Assembly: GCA_946479705.1 (NCBI GenBank)
Contig: CAMLHI010000045.1
Span: 1-11,504, forward strand
DNA length: 11,504 bases
Source: an uncultured Oxalobacteraceae bacterium
GTDB taxonomy: Bacteria > Pseudomonadota > Gammaproteobacteria > Burkholderiales > Burkholderiaceae
Direction of reading: 5' to 3'
A program made the position numbers and the translations under genes. Below are positions 1 to 6,121 of this stretch, in pieces (position 1 is the first letter of the stretch; each line of letters starts with the position of its first letter). The notes below the pieces were generated by a model, which saw only the letters and a list, made by a program, of their open reading frames with translations, ran no database searches and was not told the origin of the DNA.

Positions 1-143
1 TCGACCGCCGCGTGCGCTCCGAGAACGACCTGGTCGAAGTGCTGCAGATGCCGGTGTTCGGCGTGATCGACTGGAACCGTCCGAAGCGCCCGCGCTATAC
101 CGCCATCGCCTCGCTGCTGCCGCGCCGCTTGCGCCTCAACTAA
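1..143 (+). CDS. epsF: Chain-length determinant protein, C-terminal end (EpsF/Wzz/GumC-like), partial
   Basis: Only the last 46 codons and the TAA stop (141-143) are in the window; the first complete codon begins at base 3. The visible peptide begins DRRVRSENDLVEVL and continues with a 'PVFGVI' stretch. This is the usual cytoplasmic end of Wzz/GumC polysaccharide co-polymerases, just after the second transmembrane helix, where a conserved R-x-R-x-x-x-D-L segment precedes a hydrophobic 'lPvLGvI' strand. Proteins of this family sit in the inner membrane and set chain length together with a BY-kinase partner. That partner, EpsG, starts 28 bases downstream, which supports the call. The tail ends in a basic stretch (PRRLRLN). 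The epsF name rests on gene order as in methanolan-type clusters; the body of the protein, including the Wzz domain, cannot be seen here. Confidence 0.78.
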   Translation, partial: DRRVRSENDLVEVLQMPVFGVIDWNRPKRPRYTAIASLLPRRLRLN

Positions 144-171
144 GACGCGACCCTATTTTATCGAGACCATC

Positions 172-1050
172 ATGATGACGCAGACCGAGCTCTCCATCGC
201 ATCCGACCAACTCCAGCGCGCCGATTCGAGCATCGGCGGCCTGCTGCTGGAGTCCGGCAAGCTGTCGCCCGAAAACGCCGAGCGCGTGCTGCGCCTGCAA
301 AAGGAACTGGGCATCCGCTTCGGCGAAGCGGCCCAGCGCATGGGCCTGATCGACGAGGCCGACATCCAGCAAGTGCTGGCGCGCCAGTTCGACTATCCCT
401 ATCTGCGCCCGGGCGAGGGCAATTGCTCGCCGCACCTGGTGGCCGCCTACGATCCCTTCAGCCCGCAGGTGGAAACCCTGCGCGCCGTGCGCAGCCAGCT
501 GATGCTGCGCTGGTTCACCCGCGGCCATAAATCGCTGGCCATCGTCGGCATCGAGCCGGGCGACGGCGCCAGCCTGTTCGCGGCCAACCTGGCGGTGGTG
601 TTTTCCCAGCTGGGCGAATCGACCCTGCTGGTGGACGGCAACCTGCGCACCCCGTCCCAGCATGCGATCTTCAACGTCAAGGCGCGCCAGGGCCTGTCCG
701 ACGTGCTGGCCGGCCGCGCCGACCTGGACGTGATCCACCACGTCGATTCCTTCGTCGACCTGTCGGTGCTGATCGCCGGCACCTTGCCGCCCAATCCCCA
801 GGAACTGCTCAGCCGCGGCAGCTTCGGCACCCTCAACACCCAGCTCGAGGCGCGCTACGACGTCACCCTGTACGACGTGGCCGCCAGCACCAAGGGGCTG
901 GACGCGCTGGTGCTGGCCGCGCGCACCGGCGGCGTGCTGATCGTGGCGCGCAAGAACAAGACCCACCTGGGCGACATTAACGCCATGGCCGACCAGGTCG
1001 CGCAAAATGGCGCCCATGTGGTCGGTTCCGTGCTGGTGGATTTCAAATGA
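172..1050 (+). CDS. epsG: EpsG-type chain-length determinant tyrosine kinase homologue with MshEN-like N-terminus and degenerate P-loop
   Basis: This 292-residue protein is probably the cytoplasmic ATPase/kinase partner of the EpsF-like membrane protein encoded just upstream. Residues 20-72 form two 24-residue repeats with a 5-residue spacer, resembling the MshEN domain of type II secretion/pilus ATPases. Residues 100-292 are a MinD/BY-kinase fold. Its core features are a segment LAIVGIEPGDGAS (122-134), then AANLAVVFSQLGE (137-149), a Walker A'-like strand with VDGNLR (154-159), and a Walker B-like strand with Asp235 in LYDVAAST. The Walker A lysine position is Ala133, the second acidic position of A' is Asn157, and 'DTPP' after Walker B is absent. 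There are only five tyrosines (75, 77, 93, 229, 234) and no C-terminal Tyr cluster, so autophosphorylation is doubtful. Two ATGs are adjacent (172 and 175) and neither has a strong Shine-Dalgarno. Family assignment is firm; catalytic activity is not. Confidence 0.88.
   Translation: MMTQTELSIASDQLQRADSSIGGLLLESGKLSPENAERVLRLQKELGIRFGEAAQRMGLIDEADIQQVLARQFDYPYLRPGEGNCSPHLVAAYDPFSPQVETLRAVRSQLMLRWFTRGHKSLAIVGIEPGDGASLFAANLAVVFSQLGESTLLVDGNLRTPSQHAIFNVKARQGLSDVLAGRADLDVIHHVDSFVDLSVLIAGTLPPNPQELLSRGSFGTLNTQLEARYDVTLYDVAASTKGLDALVLAARTGGVLIVARKNKTHLGDINAMADQVAQNGAHVVGSVLVDFK
229..387 (+). other. Tandem 24-residue MshEN-like motif within EpsG (possible c-di-GMP-binding domain)
   Basis: Codons 20-43 and 49-72 of epsG encode two aligned 24-residue repeats with a 5-residue spacer (KELGI). 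Each has G at position 3, G at position 10, a hydrophobic residue at position 12, L at position 21 and Q at position 24. The first begins SIGGLLLESGKL and the second begins RFGEAAQRMGLI, ending ARQ. The characterised MshE N-terminal c-di-GMP-binding domain has this same layout, two 24-residue motifs of R-L-G-x-x-L... type joined by a 5-residue spacer. In the first repeat the leading Arg is Ser20 and Leu is Ile21, so binding may be weakened. Binding has not been shown here; it is an inference from the motif. Confidence 0.62.
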
Positions 1051-2657
1051 CTTCCTCGGTCAAGTCGTCCTCCCTGGCCGGCTTGCCGCGGCTGGGCGGC
1101 TTGCCCAGCTGGGCGCCGCTGGCACTCGGCATGCTGCTGATGTACCTGCCGAGCTTCTACGACATCTTCACCGGCCCCTGGTCGACCGAGGAAAACGCCC
1201 ACGGTCCGATCATCCTCGGCATCTCGCTGTGGCTGCTCTACCGCAACTGGCCGCAGATGCTGGCCGTCAGCGAAGGCCAGCGCGGCAGTGCCCTGGGCTG
1301 GCCGCTGCTGGTCTTCAGCGTGGTGCTGTATTTCCTCGGGCGCTCGCAATCGATCGCCATCTTCGAGATCGGCTCCTTCCTCACCACCGTGGCCAGCCTG
1401 CTCTTGATCACGCGCGGCACGCGCGCCCTCAAGGCCCAGTGGTTCCCGCTGTTTTTCATGCTGTTCATGCTGCCGCTGCCGCCCTCGCTGGTGGACATGC
1501 TGACCCTGCCGATGAAAACGGCGGTGTCCTACGTGGTCGAAAAAGTCCTGTGGGCGGTCGGCTACCCGATCTCGCGCACCGGCGTGATCCTGCAGATCGG
1601 CCAGTACCAGCTGCTGGTGGCCGACGCCTGCGCCGGCCTGCACACCCTGTTCACCCTGGAAGCGCTGGGCCTGCTGTACCTGAACGTGGTGCGCCACAAT
1701 TCCTGGTTCCGCAACGTCACCCTGGCCATCCTGATCGTGCCGATCTCGTTTACCTCCAACGTGATCCGCGTGATGGTGCTGACCCTCATTACCTATCACC
1801 TGGGCGACGCGGCCGGGCAGGGCTTCCTGCATGGCTTTGCCGGCATGGTGCTGTTCGTCAGCGCCCTGATGCTCATCATCGCCACCGATTCCCTGCTGCG
1901 CTTCGGCGTGCGCGAAGGCGCGCTGCCGCTGTTCGCCCGCAGCGGCGACGCGCCGTCCGGCCTGGGGCCGCGCACCTACGGGCCGATGCGCCGTGCGCTG
2001 AGCGCCGCCGTGCTCATGGGCGTCGGCGTGCTGGCCACGCTGGCCCTGCAGCCGCAAAAACTGCTGGCCGACAGCGCCCCGCGTATCGTGCTCGAGTCCA
2101 GCGTGCCGACCGCCTTCGGCGACTGGAAGCTCGACCCCGACCTGGGTGCCATGGTGCCGTCCGAAGCGGCGCAGGAACGCACCCGCCTGGTCTACAGCCA
2201 GACCCTGTCGCGCACCTACGTCAACAGCGCGGGCGAACGCATCATGCTGTCGATCGCCTACGGCTCGGTGCAGACCCAGCAGCTGCGCGCGCACCGCCAG
2301 GAAGTGTGCTACCGCGCCCAGGGCTTCGAGATCGACGAGCTCTACAGCCAGGACTTGCGCATCGATGGCGTCGATGTGCCGGCCACCCGCATGGTGGCCC
2401 ACAACGGCCCGCGCATCGAGCCGGTCACTTATTGGTTCACCATGGGCAACAGCCTGGTGCGCAGCTATTACGACCGCCAGATGGTGCAGCTCAAGTACGC
2501 CCTGTCCGACTACATCCCGGACGGCTATCTGTACCGCGTCTCCAGCATCAACCCCGACAGCGCGGCCGCCTTCCGCCTGCAGGCCGATTTTTCCAATGCC
2601 CTGATGCGCGCGCTCGACCCGGTCGTGCGCGCCAAGCTGCTGGGCGGGCCGGCCTAG
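1047..2657 (+). CDS. xrtB: Exosortase (probable B type) fused to EpsI domain
   Basis: The 536-residue product joins two proteins that are often encoded separately. Residues about 20-290 are a multi-pass inner-membrane exosortase, a cysteine transpeptidase/protease family. It has the three expected motifs: Cys195 in VADACAGLHTLF, Arg241 in SNVIRVMVLT and His262 in LHGFAG. A further membrane helix (about 317-334) leads to a periplasmic EpsI/DUF3485-type domain (about 340-530) with the signature AHRQEVCYRAQGF around Cys421. There is no stop or frameshift between the parts. Cys195 and Cys421 are the only cysteines. The ATG at 1047 overlaps the epsG stop (ATGA) and is preceded by GGTGGA at 1035-1040. 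The B-type label comes from the epsF-epsG context. Exosortases cut and transfer C-terminally tagged exported proteins; no substrate is encoded in this window. Confidence 0.87.
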   Translation: MTSSVKSSSLAGLPRLGGLPSWAPLALGMLLMYLPSFYDIFTGPWSTEENAHGPIILGISLWLLYRNWPQMLAVSEGQRGSALGWPLLVFSVVLYFLGRSQSIAIFEIGSFLTTVASLLLITRGTRALKAQWFPLFFMLFMLPLPPSLVDMLTLPMKTAVSYVVEKVLWAVGYPISRTGVILQIGQYQLLVADACAGLHTLFTLEALGLLYLNVVRHNSWFRNVTLAILIVPISFTSNVIRVMVLTLITYHLGDAAGQGFLHGFAGMVLFVSALMLIIATDSLLRFGVREGALPLFARSGDAPSGLGPRTYGPMRRALSAAVLMGVGVLATLALQPQKLLADSAPRIVLESSVPTAFGDWKLDPDLGAMVPSEAAQERTRLVYSQTLSRTYVNSAGERIMLSIAYGSVQTQQLRAHRQEVCYRAQGFEIDELYSQDLRIDGVDVPATRMVAHNGPRIEPVTYWFTMGNSLVRSYYDRQMVQLKYALSDYIPDGYLYRVSSINPDSAAAFRLQADFSNALMRALDPVVRAKLLGGPA

Positions 2658-2676
2658 TGCTGTCGTTCTTTTTCAA

Positions 2677-2681
2677 ACAGG
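2677..2681 (+). promoter_or_regulatory. Ribosome binding site supporting the GTG start at 2689
   Basis: The sequence ACAGG lies 7 bases upstream of the GTG at 2689. There is no in-frame ATG near the beginning of the reading frame; the next in-frame Met comes at codon 50, inside the membrane region. The GTG is therefore the best start. Confidence 0.5.
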
Positions 2682-2688
2682 TTTCAAC

Positions 2689-4311
2689 GTGCTAGCCCAA
2701 CCCACATCCCGCGCCCCGCGCTACAAAGCCGACAAGGCCGGCGCCATCGCCGGCGTGCTGGGCCTGATCCTGCTGGCCGCCTTTTTCGGCGCGGCCGTGC
2801 CGCTGCTGGGCTACCTGGTGCCGGCCGCCGTGGTCATGATGGTCTTCATGGTCTGGGTGCTGCTCGACTTTCGCGCCGGCGTGGCCTATGCCATCGTGCT
2901 CATGCCCTTGTCGGCGCTGACCTTCTTCCCGCACGAAATGCTGGGCATCCGCGGCCTCAATCCCCTCAACGTGATCCTGTTTCTCACCATGGTGTCCTAC
3001 GTGGTGCACGCCGGCCTGCGCCGCTGGCACGACCCGCTCGTGCCCCTGCGCCTGGTGGGCTGGTATGTGCTGCCCATCGTCATCGCCTGCCTGATCGGCA
3101 TGTCCAGCGTGCCGCTGATTCCGCCCCGCTTCATGCAGGAAAACCTGATCCAGTTTAACGACGGCTTCGGCTACCTGCGCGACATGCTCATCAAGCCGCA
3201 ATTCCTGGTGCTGCTGTCGCTGATGGTGGCGCTCGCGGTGCGCCACAGCAAAAGGCCGGAACGTTTCATTTACCTGATGATGGTGTCCGGCTATGTGTTC
3301 TGCGCCCTGGTGGCCGGCCTGCTGCTCAAGAGCGGCATGTCGCTGCGCGAACTGGCCTCGCCGCTGTCGCGCACCTTCCTCGGCGCGCTCGGCATGCATG
3401 CCAACGAAATGAGCTTGCTGCTCAACATGCTGTACGCGCTGACCCTGTTCTCGATCCGCGAACAGGCCGCCGGCAAGGTGCGCAATTTCCTGTTCGTGTC
3501 CTGCGTGGTGTTCGGGGTATGCGTGCTGATGACCTTCTCGCGCGGCGGCTTCGTCGGCTTCGTGCTGGTCAACCTGATTTACTTCTGGAAGCGCCTGAGC
3601 ATCAAGACCGTCATCGCCGCGCTGCTGGTGAGCGCCGCGATCGGCCCCTTCGTGATGGATGCCGTGCTCGAACGCGCGCTCACCGGGGTCGACGCGGGCG
3701 ACCGCGGCGCCGTCACCGCCGGGCGCCTGGACGGCATCTGGCTGCCGCTGCTGCCCTATGTGCTGGAAGAACCGGTCATGCCGCATGGCGTGTTTTCCAT
3801 CCTGTGGAGTACGCCCCTGCGCATGAACAAGATGCTGCCCGTGGCCCAGACCCACAGCGCCTGGCTGGGCGGACTGATGGATCTCGGCATCGTCGGCTTC
3901 GGCTTCGTGCTGGCCTTCCTGCTGTTCGTGCGGCGCGAATTTCTGCGCCTGTCGCGCGAACACGCTTCACCGGCGCTGCAGGGCATGTTCGCCGGCGGCG
4001 CCGTGCTCATTCCCTTGTGGTTCATCCAGGGCGTCACCGACGACCACTTTACGCCCAGCCCCTCGCAAGCCTATTTCTGGATTGCGCTGGGCATCCTGAT
4101 GGGGTGTGGCGGCCTGTTCCGCAGCAAGGAGCGCAAGCAGGCCGAGGCCAAGGCCAAGCGCGATGCGCGTACCGTCAGGCGCGCGCCGCGCTTCCCGCTG
4201 CCGCCCATCGTGGTGCCGCCCGCACCCGTGGCGCGCAAGCCGGTGGCGGTGTGGCCGCCCAAGCCGGTCGCGGGCGCCGCGCCGGGCGAGAGCGCCGCCG
4301 CTTCCACCTGA
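2689..4311 (+). CDS. O-antigen polymerase/ligase-like membrane protein (Wzy/WaaL superfamily)
   Basis: This 540-residue protein has roughly ten or more hydrophobic helices from about residue 17 to 475. It shows the hallmarks of the O-antigen ligase/polymerase (Wzy_C) family. These are a helix entering with TFSRGGFVGF (282-291), followed after about 50 residues by a polar periplasmic stretch with TAGRLDGIW (Arg346). Then comes AQTHSAWLGGLMDLGIVG, with His389 just before the next helix. In an EPS cluster its likely job is to polymerise flipped repeat units in the periplasm, or to transfer a glycan to a protein or lipid; sequence alone does not separate these. The first 16 residues are basic and presumably cytoplasmic. 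Residues 478-540 form an unusual Lys/Arg/Ala then Pro-rich tail that should be cytoplasmic. Translation starts at GTG, 31 bases after the exosortase gene. Confidence 0.83.
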   Translation: MLAQPTSRAPRYKADKAGAIAGVLGLILLAAFFGAAVPLLGYLVPAAVVMMVFMVWVLLDFRAGVAYAIVLMPLSALTFFPHEMLGIRGLNPLNVILFLTMVSYVVHAGLRRWHDPLVPLRLVGWYVLPIVIACLIGMSSVPLIPPRFMQENLIQFNDGFGYLRDMLIKPQFLVLLSLMVALAVRHSKRPERFIYLMMVSGYVFCALVAGLLLKSGMSLRELASPLSRTFLGALGMHANEMSLLLNMLYALTLFSIREQAAGKVRNFLFVSCVVFGVCVLMTFSRGGFVGFVLVNLIYFWKRLSIKTVIAALLVSAAIGPFVMDAVLERALTGVDAGDRGAVTAGRLDGIWLPLLPYVLEEPVMPHGVFSILWSTPLRMNKMLPVAQTHSAWLGGLMDLGIVGFGFVLAFLLFVRREFLRLSREHASPALQGMFAGGAVLIPLWFIQGVTDDHFTPSPSQAYFWIALGILMGCGGLFRSKERKQAEAKAKRDARTVRRAPRFPLPPIVVPPAPVARKPVAVWPPKPVAGAAPGESAAAST

Positions 4312-4355
4312 ACCCCGATCACGGTTCCCGCACGACCGGACCGGACACGAAAAAT

Positions 4356-5525
4356 ATGATATCGAACATTCAATCCACTGAAACGCTCAGTCGCGACCAT
4401 GCCCTTGCCAGCGGCAAGCGCATCTGCCTGCTCAATTACTACGCCTGGGGCGTGATTGCCGATCTCGACGGCAAGAAAGTCCACATCGGTGGCGAGGAAG
4501 TCCAGCACGCCTTGCTCTCGCGCTATCTCGCCAAGCGCGGCTTCGACGTCACCTCGCTGGTGGGCGACTTCGGCCAGCAGCCGCTCGAACAGGTCGGCGG
4601 CGTCAAGGTGCGCAAGACTTTCCGGCTGGGCGACGGCGTGCCGGGCCTGCGCTTTTTCACCCCACGCCTGTCGAGCACCTGGGCCGCGCTCAAGGCCGCC
4701 GATGCCGACGTGTATTACATCAGCTGCGCTGGCGCCATGGTCGGCGTGGTGGCCGCCTTTTGCCGCCTTTACAAGCGCCGCTTCGTGTTCCGCATCGCCT
4801 CCGACGCCGACTGCGATCCATCCAGGCTCATGGTCGGCAATGCGCGCGACCGCTGGCTCTACCACTACGGCTTGCACCGCGCCCACAGCATCCTGGCGCA
4901 AACCCAGAAGCAGGCCGATCTCTTGAAACAGCACTACGGCTTGCACGCCGAGGTGGCCGGCATGTTTTCCGACCTGCCGGACGAGGTCGCCGGCTTCGAG
5001 TCGCGCAATATCGACCTGCTGTGGCTGGCCAATATGCGCTCGATGAAGCGGCCCGAATGGTTCCTCGACGTGGTGCGCCTGATGCCGAAATGGCGCTGCG
5101 AAATGGCCGGCGGCGCCCATCCCGACGAGCTGCCCCTGTACCGCCGCGCGGAAGAGGGCGCCAAGGCCTTGCCCAACCTGGTGTTCCACGGCCAGGTCAA
5201 GTTCGGCATGACCCGTTCGCTGTTTTCGCGCGCGCGCATTTTCGTCAACACCTCGTCCTTCGAAGGCTTTCCCAACACCTACCTGCAAGCCTGGGCCAAC
5301 GGCGTGCCGGTGGTCGCCACCTTCGACCCGGACGGCCTGATCGCCGCGCGCGGGCTGGGCGTGGCCGTGCACACGGCCGATGAAGCGGCCGCGGCCGCCA
5401 ACGCCCTGCTGGCCGCGCCGCGGGAATGGGAAGCTTGCAGCGCGCGCTGCCGCGCCTACGCGCGCGAACGGCTCGCTCCCGAGACGGTGTCGCTGCCTTA
5501 CCTGTCGGCCATGGTGCCGGCATGA
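4356..5525 (+). CDS. GT4-type glycosyltransferase
   Basis: The 389-residue product is a cytoplasmic GT-B-fold glycosyltransferase of the GT4 group. The N-terminal half carries KRICLLNYYAWGV (21-33) and a GGEEVQ loop that lines up with the acceptor-side 'GGaE' loop of the family, followed by LLSRYLAKRGFDV. The C-terminal half has LLWLANMRSMKRPEWFLDVV, the typical strand-loop-Lys region binding the nucleotide sugar. It also has SSFEGFPNTYLQAWANGVPVV, the donor-site motif. In that motif the first Glu of E-x7-E is Glu303, but the second position is Gln311. It probably adds one sugar of the EPS repeat unit; donor and acceptor cannot be told from sequence. ATG 4356 is the first Met in the frame; the 44-base gap before it has only a weak purine tract. 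The stop overlaps the next gene by ATGA. Confidence 0.87.
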   Translation: MISNIQSTETLSRDHALASGKRICLLNYYAWGVIADLDGKKVHIGGEEVQHALLSRYLAKRGFDVTSLVGDFGQQPLEQVGGVKVRKTFRLGDGVPGLRFFTPRLSSTWAALKAADADVYYISCAGAMVGVVAAFCRLYKRRFVFRIASDADCDPSRLMVGNARDRWLYHYGLHRAHSILAQTQKQADLLKQHYGLHAEVAGMFSDLPDEVAGFESRNIDLLWLANMRSMKRPEWFLDVVRLMPKWRCEMAGGAHPDELPLYRRAEEGAKALPNLVFHGQVKFGMTRSLFSRARIFVNTSSFEGFPNTYLQAWANGVPVVATFDPDGLIAARGLGVAVHTADEAAAAANALLAAPREWEACSARCRAYARERLAPETVSLPYLSAMVPA

Positions 5526-6121
5526 AGCGCCCGCAACGCGAATACCTGATGTGGCTCTGGGAATCCGACCTGTACCGCCACATGGGCGGGCAGAGCGGCT
5601 GGAAGACCGCGCTGCGCGCCTACCGGCTGGTGCCGGGCTTTCGCTTCATGGTCTGGCTGCGCCTGGCAGCGGCCACGGCCGGCATGGGCGGTGTCTGGAA
5701 AGCCGTGCACATTCTCGCGCGCATCATGCACAAGCATTACCGCATCAAGTACGGCATCTCGATTCCCTACAACACCGAGATCGGCGCCGGCTTTTACATC
5801 GGCCACTTCGGGGGCATCGTCGTCAACGAACGCGCCCGCATCGGCCGCAACTGCAATATTTCGCACGGCGTCACCATCGGCCAGACCAACCGCGGCGAGC
5901 GCGCCGGCGTGCCGGTGATCGGCAACGAGGTCTATCTCGGCCCCGGCTCGGTCATCATCGGCGCCATCAAGGTCGGCGACGGCAGCGCCGTGGGCGCCAA
6001 TGCCGTGGTCACGCGCGACCTGGTCGACAATGCCATTGCCGTCGGCAGTCCGGCCAGGGTGATTTCCACCGCGGGCAGCGCCGGCTATGTCGAGTTCTGC
6101 GATTACCCGGGGGCCGCCTGA
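5522..6121 (+). CDS. CysE-like hexapeptide-repeat acetyltransferase, probable EPS O-acetyltransferase
   Basis: The 199-residue protein belongs to the serine acetyltransferase-like branch of left-handed beta-helix acyltransferases. Residues 1-75 are a helical N-terminal part (YLMWLWESDLYRHMGG...). From about residue 78 the hexapeptide coils begin: GISIPYNTEIGAGFYIGHFG, IGRNCNISHGVTIG, VIGNEVYLGPGSVIIG and VGDGSAVGANAVVTRD, ending with the usual GSPARVI (175-181). His95 and His115 are the candidate active-site and coil-end histidines. It is shorter than the approximately 270-residue housekeeping CysE. Its setting between a glycosyltransferase and a flippase argues for O-acetylation of a sugar in the repeat unit rather than cysteine synthesis. 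Acetyl-CoA would be the donor. The ATG at 5522 sits inside the upstream stop (ATGA) and no clear Shine-Dalgarno is present, so it is probably translated by coupling. A longer in-frame start near 5426 would lie in the preceding gene and is not favoured. Confidence 0.86.
   Translation: MKRPQREYLMWLWESDLYRHMGGQSGWKTALRAYRLVPGFRFMVWLRLAAATAGMGGVWKAVHILARIMHKHYRIKYGISIPYNTEIGAGFYIGHFGGIVVNERARIGRNCNISHGVTIGQTNRGERAGVPVIGNEVYLGPGSVIIGAIKVGDGSAVGANAVVTRDLVDNAIAVGSPARVISTAGSAGYVEFCDYPGAA

Noticed and set aside
154..159. TATTTT in the short gap before epsG, as a possible -10 box
   Set aside because: No -35-like hexamer lies at a proper distance and it would give only a very short leader; the gap is only 28 bases between two genes that function together.
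855..2402. A 515-codon open frame on the minus strand, opposite the epsG and exosortase genes
   Set aside because: It is rich in Gln, His, Gly, Ala and Arg, as expected for the complement of GC-rich coding DNA, has no recognisable domain, and lies opposite a well-supported gene. Similar long minus-strand frames lie opposite nearly every gene here.
1986..2657. Separate epsI gene starting at Met314 of the exosortase frame
   Set aside because: No good ribosome site precedes this ATG and the frame is open throughout, so a fusion is simpler. It stays a weak alternative.
1007..2695. A 562-codon plus-strand frame overlapping the exosortase-EpsI gene
   Set aside because: Arg/Pro/Ala-rich with no family motifs; the competing frame carries the exosortase Cys/Arg/His motifs and membrane helices.
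3519..4355. Extension of the 4356 glycosyltransferase frame back into the polymerase gene
   Set aside because: The extra residues are Arg/Ala-rich out-of-frame translation of the polymerase gene; the glycosyltransferase fold begins only after Met at 4356.
4355..4360. TATGAT resembling a -10 promoter box at the first glycosyltransferase start
   Set aside because: It overlaps the start codon and the hexamer 17 bases upstream (ACGACC) matches TTGACA poorly. An A/T-rich start region is expected for translation in a GC-rich gene.
5426..5521. Longer N-terminus for the acetyltransferase beginning at 5426
   Set aside because: It would overlap the glycosyltransferase gene by about 100 bases, and the extra residues are Arg/Ala-rich and unlike the family. 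ATG 5522 in an ATGA overlap is typical of this operon.
5380..6120. Longer N-terminus for the flippase frame starting near 5380
   Set aside because: The extension is Arg/His/Pro-rich out-of-frame translation; membrane helices and the flippase N-terminus begin at ATG 6121.
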